Shown one piece after another: positions 44,418 through 55,900 of a DNA stretch of 64,000 nucleotides (position 1 is the stretch's first letter; each line of letters opens with the position of its first letter). The stretch covers positions 62,001 to 126,000 of the forward strand of contig NW_026570408.1 in NCBI RefSeq assembly GCF_019649055.1, given 5' to 3'. Position numbers and translations under genes: made by a program. Below the pieces are notes generated by a model that worked only from the letters and a program-made list of their open reading frames with translations, did not search any database and was not told the DNA's origin. The stretch is from Paramacrobiotus metropolitanus (lineage: Eukaryota > Tardigrada > Eutardigrada > Parachela > Macrobiotidae).

Positions 44418-46265
44418 ATGCATCACAGCGTGGCGCTCACTGTATTGGTTTTCTGCTTGTCAGGGTACGGACTAGTACATTGCGATGATCCCTCGGTAAA
44501 TGGCAACGGAAATGCCGGTTCTTCAGGGCAGAACGACCCCTCTTCGCTGGATATATTCGGACGGTTTAGCACCTTCTCGGCTCTGTTCTCGGCTTTGTTC
44601 GCCAACAACGGAACCTCCATGACCTTTAACGTTATTCCCAAACCGAGTCCAGGAGATCAGCCGAATCCAAGCAGCCCCGGTGATTTCTGTCAAGGTAAGC
44701 GGTTTCGGAACTTAAAAAAATACCGTATATGCACACAGCATTATTTTTCAGACAAAATTAATTACTGTTGATGAAGCTGATAATTTGTACTGTACGCACT
44801 GTTTTTATAATACGTTTTTTGTTTGCAGCTACGTTGATTCCCAACGCGGGACCGTTCTACCCAAAAACCTGTACCGAAATCGTTTTCACCGTTGTCACCA
44901 CAGTAAGTCAGATGTACATACTAGAGCCGTATTACTGTAGTTATAATCAAACAAAAATAAATTTTGCAGGAAATTGGTAACAACGTTGAATAAAACATAA
45001 CGGAGATACCACATCGTAAAAACAAAGCCACGCTACATGTATATAGTAGAAAAAATGCGTGACGATAACCTAATTATTCGTATTGCGGTTCGGATTCACG
45101 TGGTGCGAAATTTGCGAATATAGTACAATTACAAAGGTCAGAAAAGGTTGCAGAGTTTTGTGATCTCTTTGTACTGTAGGTAATCTCAATATTCTCGTCA
45201 GTTATTTTGGTTGTAAGCATACTGTCCATGTTCTTTTCTAATGTGCACCGTATGGGCCCATGGGCAACCACTCGTTAGTTCTGTTCAGACACTTGTCAAA
45301 TTATTGCATTTTTTGCAGGGTTGTCCATCGTATCGGGCATTCTACCAGATGTCGGGACTTCCATGTGCCCAGATGCTGGGTGACGGATCCGTTGCCTTCA
45401 GTCCGGAAAAGTATGGCCAGTGCATTGTGGGACCGGGTATCGTCTACAACGGCAGAGTATTTGGAATGGACACCGAAACCAAATCCACCTTCGCTGATTA
45501 CCAAATCACGGTTAGTATACTTTGACATAAAGCGTGGTTAAAGTTCTAAATAATACAGCGATTGTAGCGCACTTACGGCTGATTAAAACACTGATTTGCA
45601 CATGGAATGCGTTATTAACAACAATAGCATAATACTACCGCATATGACAAAATAATTTTTTATAGAATATTTTAAGCAACCACGAGATACACATTACTTA
45701 AAAAATATTAATAAAGTACGGATCTTATTCAAAGGTCCCAATTTTGCGCTGATGTGATACAACCAAGAAGTACGCATGCAGCCACACAAACTGCATTCCT
45801 TATTTTAATCGCTATTTTATTATTTCTTACCAGGGTTCGCAGGATATCGTGTAAAAATTGGCATAACAGGCTACAGCCATGCTAATACGCAGTAGTACCA
45901 GTACAGTACTCGTATTTCTGTAGCATGTTATGCAAATTAATATAAAGGTTACAAACAGGCACGGAGGTTTATGGTCTCCCTGTGGGTAACCTCAGTCTCA
46001 GTATCTCAGTTACCGCACCTGGCTCGTGATATCATCATCTGAAAGTATTTCCGTACTGGTGCTGAGCCGTTGACATGCAATGCTACACTGCACGTCCGCA
46101 CACATTAACACAGTACGCACCGGTTCTCCATCCTGATGCCGTATTTCCTCTTTGCAGGTTGATACCACCAACCTGCAGAACGGGTGTGGTGGAGTTCCCC
46201 AGGAGGCTACAACGGACAGTTTCCCAGTTCCGGATCCGGTAATTTCGCCGGCACAAGACTACTAG
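44418..46265 (+). CDS. Cassette-family secreted protein 1 (one cassette)
   Basis: Four exons: 44418-44694, 44829-44902, 45319-45510 and 46158-46265, with phases 1, 0, 0, giving 216 aa. Exon 1 is a leader: signal peptide (VALTVLVFCLSGYGLVHC), then a Ser/Asn/Pro-rich stretch. Exon A carries NAGPFYPKTC; exon B carries YQMSGLPCAQMLGDGS and CIVGPGIVYNGRV; exon C is VDTTNLQNGC plus a short tail. Exons A, B and C are the same three-exon cassette repeated in the two loci downstream. All splice sites are canonical (AAG|GTAAGC, GCAG|CT, ACA|GTAAGT, GCAG|GGT, ACG|GTTAGT, GCAG|GTT). I do not recognise the domain. Secreted with paired cysteines; function unknown. Confidence 0.75.
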
Positions 46266-47783
46266 GTTCGCCCAACGCCGTCACTTGTCAGCGATACGGG
46301 GAAACCGTATCCGTTTTGGAAAAATGCTTCGGATTTAAACTTGCAAGCGGATATATTGTGAAGATGCTCTACCATTTTCAGATATTGTGAAAACTGTCGT
46401 GTGGGAAATGCAAACTCAACGTCATCGTAATGCTAAAGCTAGCCTAGCTGTAAGAACAAAACATGAAAATACACTGAATGCATGGTTTACTTAGGCCGGT
46501 AATGGTACCGGCGCTGGCAGGTACCGTGCATGCACTGAAAATGTTCTCGAAGCATGTGCACATTATATTATGATATCTACAACATATTCTAATGGTAAGG
46601 CTCAAATTTGCCGTATTCGGAATTAAATATCCCACAGTTTCCTGTAATGCATTGTATCCGAAACTGCATGGTATACGGTAAGTACCATTTATCGGGCTAT
46701 CTTTCTTAAGGTGAATTTCTACTCAAATTAGGTCATATTAAACTATACAGGAATCGATAGAGAATTTATTTTTCTACCTACTGATGTGAATTTGTGAGAA
46801 AATTGTACTCAAGCAGTTATTTTAAAAACTGTCATAGGGTAGAAATCTTTAACAAGGTTTTAATACTGCGCAGTAGAGGAGAATATCTCTGTTCCGGATG
46901 GCGGCAAGTTTGCTGACTAGTGACTACAAGCCACAAGAATCTAACAAGCGACAACCGTGTTTGTATAAGAAGCAGAATACGCGTACTGTGTCATAAATGA
47001 CCAGGTAGAACAATGAGGGGTGCAAACGAGTAGTAACTCCGCTTAAACGACCTTACCATGCCTAAATATGGATGCACGTTTATGATGTAATGAGGTAATG
47101 CCATCTAGCATCATTCCCGTTTTCACCGTTTACTGATATTTTTAAGGTCAATCATTTTCATCCCGACTTGATAGACCGTAGTACTGATATGTCGTGGTAA
47201 GGTGCGTCTGCAGAGTGGTAAATAACATAACACAAATCTGTTCTCTGGATCAGTATTTCCGAATCCTGCAAAAAAAGAGTTACGCACGATTATAACGAAT
47301 CCTCCATAACTTAAGTAACTGACGGGGAAATAGTGTTTAGTTGTTTAGTTTTAAGAAACCGGTTATTTACACAACCTGTCTGACACCAGAATGATTTCAT
47401 TGTGAAATCATTTTACGGACATACTCACACTATACTACAGTAGAGTAGGTGTCAGACATTTTATGTCATTGCGTAAATTCTTCTGCTGTGAAACTGGATG
47501 ATGTCACTGCGTAAATTTCTCCTCTGCCGCCAGCCATGAAATTCGTAACGATCACCAATCGCCTATGAGCAAATAAAGGTGTACTGCTCTCCTTACCTGT
47601 ACTCGCGCAAATAAACAACTTCATAAAAAAGTAATGCATAGTGACATAGAGTTACTCTGCTCGCGATAACTAAAAAGACAAGGATTTTAGGAATGATTAA
47701 TGCTTATTTCACGACGTAGTGTCACCAGTCATTTACAACATTCCACTTCAAATCACTGTAGGGATGGGCCACCAAAAACTGCA
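46266..47783. other. Intergenic; 5' region of cassette locus 2
   Basis: The 3' part (from about 47480) is homologous to the upstream region of cassette gene 3 (around 52520-52640) and shares GCGTAAATT, TGCCGCCAG and CGAGCAAATAAA blocks. A short hairpin AATGATTTCA/TGAAATCATT lies at about 47390. No exons seen before 47877. Confidence 0.45.
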
Positions 47784-47789
47784 TATAAA
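47784..47789 (+). promoter_or_regulatory. TATA box of cassette locus 2
   Basis: CTGCATATAAAG places TATAAA 93 bp upstream of the ATG at 47877. The paralogous gene has CTGCATATAAAC 88 bp upstream of its ATG. Confidence 0.6.
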
Positions 47790-47876
47790 GATTGAACTAC
47801 CGAGTTCGTGCCTCGGCAGCGTGATTTTCCTTAACTTTCTTGTTCAAGTTTGTGAGGTCGATAGAATTCATCCACC

Positions 47877-48817
47877 ATGGTACTGTACAGCAGAATCCTA
47901 ATTGTGACCTTTATTATTGGGTTGGTCTATACTGTAGCTGAATGTCAATTTGATCCAGAAACTGGTCCTGACAACATTCCTGGTCCACCAGGCCGTGGAC
48001 CTGGAGACATATGGGGCATGATGGCGTGGATGGCGTCGCTGGTTGGGAAGAAGGGATGCAGTTCGGGTGGATGTGGCGGCGGTAGTACTAATATAGTTAT
48101 CAATAACAACAACAATAACGGTTATCCATATGCATCATCCGGATACAATTTCGAAAGCACTAGCGGACCAAGCAGCACGCGCAACTTTTCACCGTCTCCG
48201 TCGTGTCAAGCTACGATCCTTACCTAGTCATCGCAAAGTAACTAATGCGAGCGGGGGTTCTATCGGACCAAGTTCCCAAGTATAAAGGTTTTGTCCCGTA
48301 GTTGTGCTGAACGGCGGGCCGTTCTATCCGGACCGCCAGGAGGTTATGTCGACGGTCTCAATTATACGCGTAAGGTTTTGAAAACGACGATTTCTTATAA
48401 TGCTGCATTAAGCACTGCTGGACCGATTCCAGGGTTGTCTTCCTTATCAAGTGCCGTTCGAGCTAACTGGACTACCGTGTGGCAGACTAACGCCGCATAA
48501 CGGTGACCTTATGTTCGATACTAGCCAGGGGTGTGGCGTTGGACAAGGGTTCGTCTACTCTGGAAACCTGCTGGCTAGAGACACGATGAGCGGATCCATA
48601 TTACAGAGTGCCGTTGTCGTGGTAAGACCACCTGTTGACGCACTGTATTTTGGAAAGGTGTTAATGCACATTGCATGCAAATACATAATAAAGATGCAAT
48701 TGACAATTATCGCCCTAGGTGGACACCATCAACATGCAACACTGCAACTATCCACCAACGACAAGTGCACCGCTGTCCTGCTCGTGTCAGTTGCTGCTGT
48801 TGTACCTGCTCTTGTAA
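47877..48817 (+). pseudogene. Cassette locus 2: leader and cassette 1, splice donor lost
   Basis: The leader exon (47877-48210) is close to that of gene 3: signal peptide, Gly/Pro-rich GPDNIPGPPGRGPGD, MAWMASLVGKKGC and a Gly/Asn-rich stretch. Its end, TGTCAAG, is followed by CTACGA where both paralogues have GTAAGC or GTACAA, so the GT donor is lost and read-through stops after five codons. Cassette 1 follows: exon A 48302-48369 (the conserved Cys of the YPxxC motif replaced, PDRQE), exon B 48433-48621 (VPFELTGLPCGR, GCGVGQGFVYSGNLLARD) and exon C from 48719, which runs to TAA at 48817 with a hydrophobic end. Exon C can only splice out in phase 2, not the phase 1 of other cassettes. Either a decayed gene or one expressed only through an unusual donor. 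Confidence 0.6.
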
Positions 48818-48866
48818 ATAATAGCCAATTGTATAGCAAATTCCGACGGTTTTCCGTTGGTTGCAG

Positions 48867-50053
48867 TTTCTTTTCCGAACGGCGGACTTCTCTATCCAGA
48901 TCAGTGTACCGCGGTATATGTGACTCCGCTATAGGACCCGCATGTGTCACAGGTAAGTTTGTCCTGCTTCCGGAACGGGCGTGGCTTTATTTAATTTGAA
49001 AACTGAAAGCGAAGCTGAAAAATGAGTTAAGGTTTTAAACGAGTTCAGGTCTATCTGGTAATTAGAGGCAGGTTCAGGTTTCCTCCTTCTGACCCTAAAG
49101 TCGTTTCCAGGTGGAGTATACGTTATGTTCTGCATAGTTTACAGTAATCTTGCATGCTAATGTATGGCGGAGATTTCTTATATCATAGAATTACGAGTAT
49201 GTAACAAAAAAAAAGCGTTTGTACAGATAATAAGCAGAGCTTCAATATTGTAATCCATATTATCGAAACATATTGAAGAGTACAAGTGCAACAGGATTAG
49301 GTATCTCACCAGTTGCTGTACGCCACAAGGCGTGAAAAGACCCGAAGCTTCGAAGACCGTTTTTATACCGCAGCCGCCGGTGAAAAATGGCCAATTATTG
49401 AAGAGCGCATCAAAGACCCGTTTATTTAAAAGCTATGAGTATTTTAAATGACATGCCCCGGTTTCGCGGGGGACTTTGTCTGTCGAATTGTTACCTGTAG
49501 AGGCGAAAAAAAGCAAAATGCACAACTTAAGATGCGTAATGACTGACGTCTTCAGGAATGCGGCGGGCGCGTGACCTTTCAGCTGAACGGATTGCCGTGC
49601 GCTTCGGTGCAGTTGACGGCACTGTGGTTTTCGATCCTTCTAGTCAAAGGTGCAGCGTAGGACCCGGGATTATTTACAGCGGTACGGTAACTGCGATCGA
49701 CATGTATACAGGAATACCGTACCATACTGCGCAAATTACGGTAAGGCGTTTATTCTCCAACGATGATACTGCAATGAGTGCAATCGTAGTAAATTATCAC
49801 GTTGCACAATACCAACTTACCTTTTTCAATGCAAGACCAAAATTTTATGGTGTCGTAATTTTGGCATTCGCCTGAAATAGTGTTTCATGATGATAATTAC
49901 GATCGGATAGCTAAGTAATTGTTGACAATGATTGATACTGTCCAAGAAAATTCCCTAATTTCTGGACAAACCGCTAGTTGAAAATTTTCACAAGGTTATG
50001 TTGTAAATCTGTGATTTTTAATGAAGATGGACACCGAAAATCTGGGACATTGT
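48867..50053 (+). pseudogene. Cassette locus 2: cassette 2, decayed
   Basis: Exon A (48867-48952) has the right length and phase (SFPNGGLLYPDQCTA), but an in-frame TAG at 48932-48934. Exon B (49556-49740) starts ECGGRVTFQLNGLPCASVQ, yet is 185 nt long, one short of a multiple of three; the frame resumes with GTVVFDPSSQRCSVGPGIIY. A remnant of exon C (50028-50053) reads ATGGACACCGAA and then needs one extra base to match the VDTTNLQHC pattern; it is followed by GTAAGT. The splice borders are still good, so the damage looks recent. Closest relative is cassette 2 of gene 3 (SVQNDGTVTFDP). Confidence 0.7.
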
Positions 50054-50175
50054 GTAAGTTCAACGCCATTTTCCCCCGGCACTCCTTGCAACGGTACGCA
50101 TAACGTAAATTAGGGGTAGCTACTGAAAAGTAATAATTTCCGGTGCATTTCAGTGTTGGCGCGTATTATTTTCAG

Positions 50176-50981
50176 TTACGTATCCTGATCACAATGGACC
50201 GTTCGCTCCGATGTTTTGCGACGAAACATTTTTTACCCCCAATTACGTTGCTGTAAGTTTTCCCGCTCCATGTCTACTCCTCTCATATCATATGTACAAA
50301 TACATGTACTTAGTATGCGTTTAAGGGTAACGACTGTAACTGGGTACAGCATTAGTGGATACTGGGTACTGCTTCTCACAAACCATTGTACTCGTATTGA
50401 CAAAGAATCCTTCACATTCCCCAGGTCGAGTGTGCAGCTTTGTACGAGCTTACCGGATTGCCATGCGCTCAAGCACACCCCGACGGATCTATATCCGTTA
50501 ATGTCAACGGAGACGGGTGCGTTGTGGGAAGCGGAATTACGTACAACGGCACATTGACGGTGGGAGCTCCGTGGATATTCACAACCGGAACATGGGATGT
50601 GCAGGTGCTTAGATATGATTAGTCTTACAGGAATTATGCTAATTATGTACATTAGTAATCGGCCAGAGTGCGCGGTTGATGACTAAAATTAAGATATCCG
50701 TCCGTACACATAGAATACGAACAACGCGCGCAGCAATAAAAAAATGTGATACGATTATTAAAATCATATCTGTCAAGGTGTGTATGGTTAAGCCGTTTGT
50801 AAAAAAACGTGCTATACGTAAGTTGTGGTATTAACGTCCAAGCACTCACGCCATTGTATGTTTGTACGACTTCCGTAAAATTTTAGTGTACTGACAAACG
50901 GTTTTTGTGCTTTGCCAGATGGACACTACGAATTTGCAACACTGTCCCATTACGACATCCACTACTGCTGATGAAATTTAG
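50176..50981 (+). CDS. Cassette locus 2: cassette 3, intact terminal exons
   Basis: Exon A 50176-50252 (TYPDHNGPFAPMFCDE), exon B 50425-50604 (ALYELTGLPCAQAHPDGS, GCVVGSGITYNGTL) and exon C 50919-50981 (MDTTNLQHCPITTSTTADEI then TAG). All three keep frame, cysteines and canonical splice sites (CAG|TT, GCT|GTAAGT, CCCAG|GTC, CAG|GTGCTT, CCAG|ATG). It would be the C-terminal end of the locus. It is joined to a leader only if cassette 2 is skipped; since cassettes are 1-to-1 phase modules, skipping could keep frame. Confidence 0.55.
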
Positions 50982-51389
50982 AGCTGCAGGGGCGTCGAAC
51001 AAAAATTTGTTAATTAAAATTTAATCGAATTGCTAGAAAATTATCTAATGATGCACTCCGTATCTGAAAATTTCGTATTTCGTGCGACAATCCGACAATC
51101 AAATATAATCGAAAACTATTCGTGAATGCATGATTATTTTTTTTTCGATTGACAATCCTGTTTTCCTGCATTTTTGAGCCTGTGAATCGACGATTTTAAC
51201 GGTAACAAAACAATCTTTACCCAATAAAATGAAAACAACAAAAAAACTGACCAGTACATACAATACAAATTACTGCATGATCTTCCACTGTTGCGACTAT
51301 CTTACCAAAGCCTCTGAGCAGCCGCCCGTAGCCTTATTTCAGCGGGACGCAGTAGCTGCACCCAGCTGAAGAAGATTAAAATAATTTTA
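50982..51389. other. Intergenic, no gene seen
   Basis: AT-rich spacer after cassette locus 2. No exon recognised. Confidence 0.4.
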
Positions 51390-51545
51390 ATCACATGTCG
51401 CCCACGAGCAAACACACACGTGCGCTAGCTCAAATTGGTATATTCACGTTTTCACACAAATAAAAATTTCCAAATTGAGTACATAATATGTGGTTTGCGG
51501 TCGATCAGTAGCGGAAATAGTATTCAATTAGTAAAATAAATCCCT
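51390..51545 (+). repeat. Orphan copy of the cassette-gene promoter region
   Basis: About 150 bp starting GTCGCCCACGAGCAAACACA and including GTTTGCGGTCGATCA aligns with 52583-52735 upstream of gene 3 and, less closely, with the region upstream of locus 2. No leader exon follows it. It marks a third, partly deleted copy of the duplicated unit. Confidence 0.65.
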
Positions 51546-51823
51546 GTAGGCTCTTGGTGTAAAAAATATTTTCGCGATGCAGGAGATACCGATACGGTAC
51601 TTTCACACTTAAAAAACATCCTCCGCCCATACAGACCGTTACGCCCATTACGCAATCGCCAATTTAATAAAATCTACGTGTGTAGTTTTATTTATATCGC
51701 AGATGTTCGAACTCGAAACGAGAGCTGTAACGAATATTTTTACAAACTCTACAGAACACCAGTATTGCCTTCAGGGAACATGGCTTTCTCTGGAGCAGGA
51801 GCGAAGATCTACGCGGAATGGAC

Positions 51824-51864
51824 GACAATAGGTCGCTAGCGACAATAGGTCGCTAGCGACAATA
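51824..51864. repeat. 17-bp tandem duplication
   Basis: GACAATAGGTCGCTAGC occurs twice head to tail, followed by a third partial GACAATA. It lies at the edge of the chitin-binding pseudogene. Confidence 0.75.
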
Positions 51865-52130
51865 ACGTCACCTGAGAGCGGTACATTCCAGCCTTGGAAG
51901 GGGCGGCTCTTGGTGCAGTTGTAGAAGGGATTGCCTTGCTGTAGTTCACATCGAACCACATTTGCAACCTCGGCCTTAGGGTGATCTGGTCGAACACCTA
52001 AACACACCCACCATTCAGCATTCAGCAATCGACCAATCCGAGCGTCCTGAGCGTGCGTCGTCAACTCACGTCGGGGCACAAGTTCCAAGTCTGACTGCCG
52101 TTGATTTTGCAGCGGTTGAAGATGTAAGAA
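51860..52130 (-). pseudogene. Decayed copy of the chitin-binding gene (exons 3-4)
   Basis: On the minus strand it carries a counterpart of exon 3 (FNRCKINGSQTWNLCP against FHRCDINGNQTSYLCP), the intervening intron and the start of exon 4 (VFDQITL), then loses frame and cysteines (CNWW becomes LQMWF, DVDCS becomes DVNYS). Intron retention shows a genomic duplication. The intact gene is about 10 kb away at 41553-42346. Exons 1, 2 and the C-terminal tail are missing or unrecognisable. Confidence 0.8.
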
Positions 52131-52850
52131 TTCATGCTTGAGGATGCCTATGAAGTAAACAACCTTTGGCTAATTAGGCTCCTGCCTGCACGTAGTAATA
52201 ACCTCCTGCACAAGCGGACCCTAAAAACTTAATTTTCAATGTGGTCGTCACAGCTTTCGCTAGTATAGAGCTGATTTAGAGTATCCATTATGTATGTATT
52301 TTGTCTTTTCGTAACTATTTTGTAACTTCAGTTTTCTTTCATGATGATTTATGAGGTAAACCGAAGTTCCCAACATTGACCCTTTAGCCAATTACCTACT
52401 ACGTACTTATTGCAAACTATAATTATTGATTTTCACCGATACTCGGACAGACGCATTCCAACATACTTTTGTTGTGAAATTCTTTACTTATACGGTCATA
52501 CCGCAGGCGTCAGAAATGGATGTTTAGATAATTTCATTGCGTAAATTGCTTCTTTGCCGCCAGTCATAAAAAGTGTAACGACCACATGCCGCCCACGAGC
52601 AAATAAACACGTGCGGGAGCCCGAAATGGTATGTTTACGTTTCCTCACAAATAACAACTCCATAAAGTGATCAAGATAATGATTTGCGGTCGATCAAGAA
52701 ATATTATTTCATCCTGTAAAATAATTCCATTATCCATATATATAGGTTCCTCGAATCAGAAATACGTACTTTCGCGACATAGTGCCCATCAACCACATTT
52801 CACTGCAAATGACGCCGTAAAGAGCGTCGGTTAGCCGCAAAAGAACTGCA
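52131..52850. other. Upstream region of cassette gene 3
   Basis: From about 52500 onward it is homologous to the region upstream of locus 2 and to the orphan promoter at 51390. No exon seen before 52939. Confidence 0.5.
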
Positions 52851-52856
52851 TATAAA
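52851..52856 (+). promoter_or_regulatory. TATA box of cassette gene 3
   Basis: TATAAA within AACTGCATATAAACTGC, 88 bp upstream of the ATG at 52939; conserved with locus 2. Confidence 0.65.
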
Positions 52857-52938
52857 CTGCGATAATTTTGCTCTCTCGTGTAGATTATAATCGTTTCCGT
52901 ACATTTGCTTGCTGCTTTCACAAAATTGACACACAACC

Positions 52939-55900
52939 ATGTTACTTCGCAGCAGAATAATATTAGTGACCTTTATCATCGGGTTGGTCTATGTTGTAGC
53001 CGAATGTCAGTATCCGCCACCCGGCTCTGGTCCCGACAACAGTCCTGGTCCGCCAGGGCCTGGACCTGGAGATGTCTGGAGCATGTGGGCGTGGATGGCG
53101 TCGCTGTTTGGGAAAAAAGGATGCAACACTTGTGGTTGCGGATCGGGTGGATGCAGCGGCGGCGGCACCATCATAAATATTAACCAGAACAATAATAATC
53201 CATCGCCCGGGGACCATTCGGGAAGTACAACCGTGGACCATTCCGGAATTACTTCCGTACCAACCACTCTGCCTTCTTCTCCGTCACCGCCGTGTCAAGG
53301 TACAATTGTTGTTCTTTTTGCTGCTGGTTTGGCTAGTTGCACTGACGTTAATTATTATAGCAAAGCAATATGACAATAATCACCGTTTTGCAGCATCTAT
53401 CAACAGTGGTCCCTTTTTTCCTGGCACTTGCCAGGAAAATTTTTTTTCTGCCGTGATGCTCATTGTAAGTGCAGTGTTCTTGTGTTCATCGGAGCCGTAA
53501 AAAAAACTTAGTGTATAATTGCAGGGATCGTGCCTGCCTTATCAAGTGTCTTTCGAGCTGACAGGGCTTCCTTGTGGCAGAGTACAGAGTAATGGTGAGA
53601 TTGTGTTCGATGCTAGCCTTGGATGCGCCGTAGGCGTCGGTGTTTCTTACTATGGGAATTTACGGGCTTGGGACAGCTTCAGTCAAATGACATTAGGAGC
53701 AGATATGGTCGTGGTGAGTACATCGTACCTGGTAAAAAAATGGAAAATTACCATTCTTCCTGTCACTAGGCTCTCCGAGCACTGTGACAAATGATACATA
53801 AATTCTGATTAGATTTTATAAGATTAGCACATTAAAACGTGATTTTGAAGAACGGTAAAGGTCATACGTGTGTAGCAAAAAGCACAAAACCTTAAAACAC
53901 TTGTGACCTTTAACTGCCAATATTAATCTAAATTCTAACGCTTTGTGCTGAATTAGGTGGACACTTCCAGCATACAGTATTGCATAACCACCACACCAAC
54001 GTCAACCCCGAGCACAGATACACCCACCACGGGTTCCTTGGTGTGCATATGTAAGCTTTTGACTTAATGACACAGTGCGTGTTTGTACATATAAGGACTG
54101 CAATGTCTGAGGTAAGCAATCCCTGTCATTTCGTCACCGGGCTGTATACAACGCGGTACAAAGGCACCATGTTTATCCACAACGTAAATCTCCAGCCGGG
54201 GCGTACAAGGGTCACGCTCATGGGGTGCTTACCGTAACCTATTGTCAGCCCCTACACAGCGGCAAGTAATTCACATTGCTTCTGGCATTTTTCAGTTTCT
54301 TATCCAAACAGTGGATACTTTTCTCCATATCAGTGCACTGCAAACATCTTTACTCCCTTGTCTCTCTCCATGGTACGCTGTTGACTGCAGCTTACAGGTC
54401 CTGTGACACAGTTATTGATATTAAAACATATATCGTTTTCAACATGGATTTTAATTTGCTGTGTTACCCTTCTAACGCTCATCGATTATTAGTTAAGAAC
54501 AATTAGTACTATGCATATCGAGTTCTGAACCAAAATTTTGTGGTAATGTTAAAATTATTGTTCTGACTCCAACGAACGTCTGCATCTTTACCTGCGGCAT
54601 CGTTAATTACATAAATAGTAACCAGAACCACCATCAGCAATACGTACGCTAGAGGCACGCTAGTTGCTATTTGATCATGTTTACTGCTCAATTGTTGTTC
54701 AGAAAGGCGTCACAAATTATGATTAGGATCATTACGCAGAAAAACTTATCATTGTAACAGGGATGCACGTGCTGTTCGCGAGTGACCTTTCAACTCACCG
54801 GATTACCGTGCGCATCCGTGCAAAACGATGGAACCGTGACTTTTGACCCACTCAGTCAGGGTTGCAGCGTGGGACAAGGGACCGTATACTACGGCACTGT
54901 AACGGCAGTGGACATTTTTACAGGCATGCAGTACAGCAGTGTACAAATTACGGTACGGTAATATAACTTCTTAAGGCAGTACTGTACTACAACAAAAGTA
55001 AAACGTTTCTTTGAAAAATGGAGAGCTAAGTCATGACCAATGCTAACCAAACGTATGCAACTGAAAAATGCTAACAATGCCTAACATGCACTCCTGTGGC
55101 TTCTTGGCTTTTAAAATACTGTATGCAACACTGCTGCGTGTTTAATGTCAGTGTAATCACACGTCCAATAATGATTTCCGTTGAAATAAATTGAAGGGTG
55201 ATATAGTTATAACATATGTACGTGTTGTAAGACCTGGAAGCATTATTGTGACCTGTTCGTTTGATTACGCTCATTACGTTTCCACATTCCGGTAGCGTGA
55301 AGTTGCGTATTTGGCATATTTAGGTCAATTATCCGTTTATTATCTAGATGCTTAATCACCGCTTGGCTATACATATTACATAATAAGGGAATCTTGTGTT
55401 TGCCAGGTGGACACCACGAATTTACAAAACTGTTTCACCACATCTTCGACCACTACCACGGGACTGCCTTGCACCAGTAAGTATTATGTACTAAATTGCA
55501 TCTTACAGTCATGTGCCGATATCCTTCGATAGATTTGCGAGGATTAATTTTCTCGTAGTGTCAGTCACACCCGCTTCCTTGTCATTTGCACCCACAAGCT
55601 GCAGCGAAGTAATTCTTATGGCGAGAACAAGTGTAAGACCTTTGTATTTTACTGCTGTTATGGAGAGACATCCTCTAAAGCACCAGATAATGCTAAAATC
55701 TTTGGCGAATACCGTATTTTATCAGTTGGTGGCCCATCGTCAACTATTTTTCGTAAGGGTTGTGGGTGTCATCTTTATTTATGAGAATAAAGTTTTAAAG
55801 GGAGAAGTAATGCAAAAACGATCCCCAGCCGGATCTTAATTCCGGGGTGGACTTGTAGATCGGGAGAGACCAATAACTGATAAAACACAGTAATGCGATC

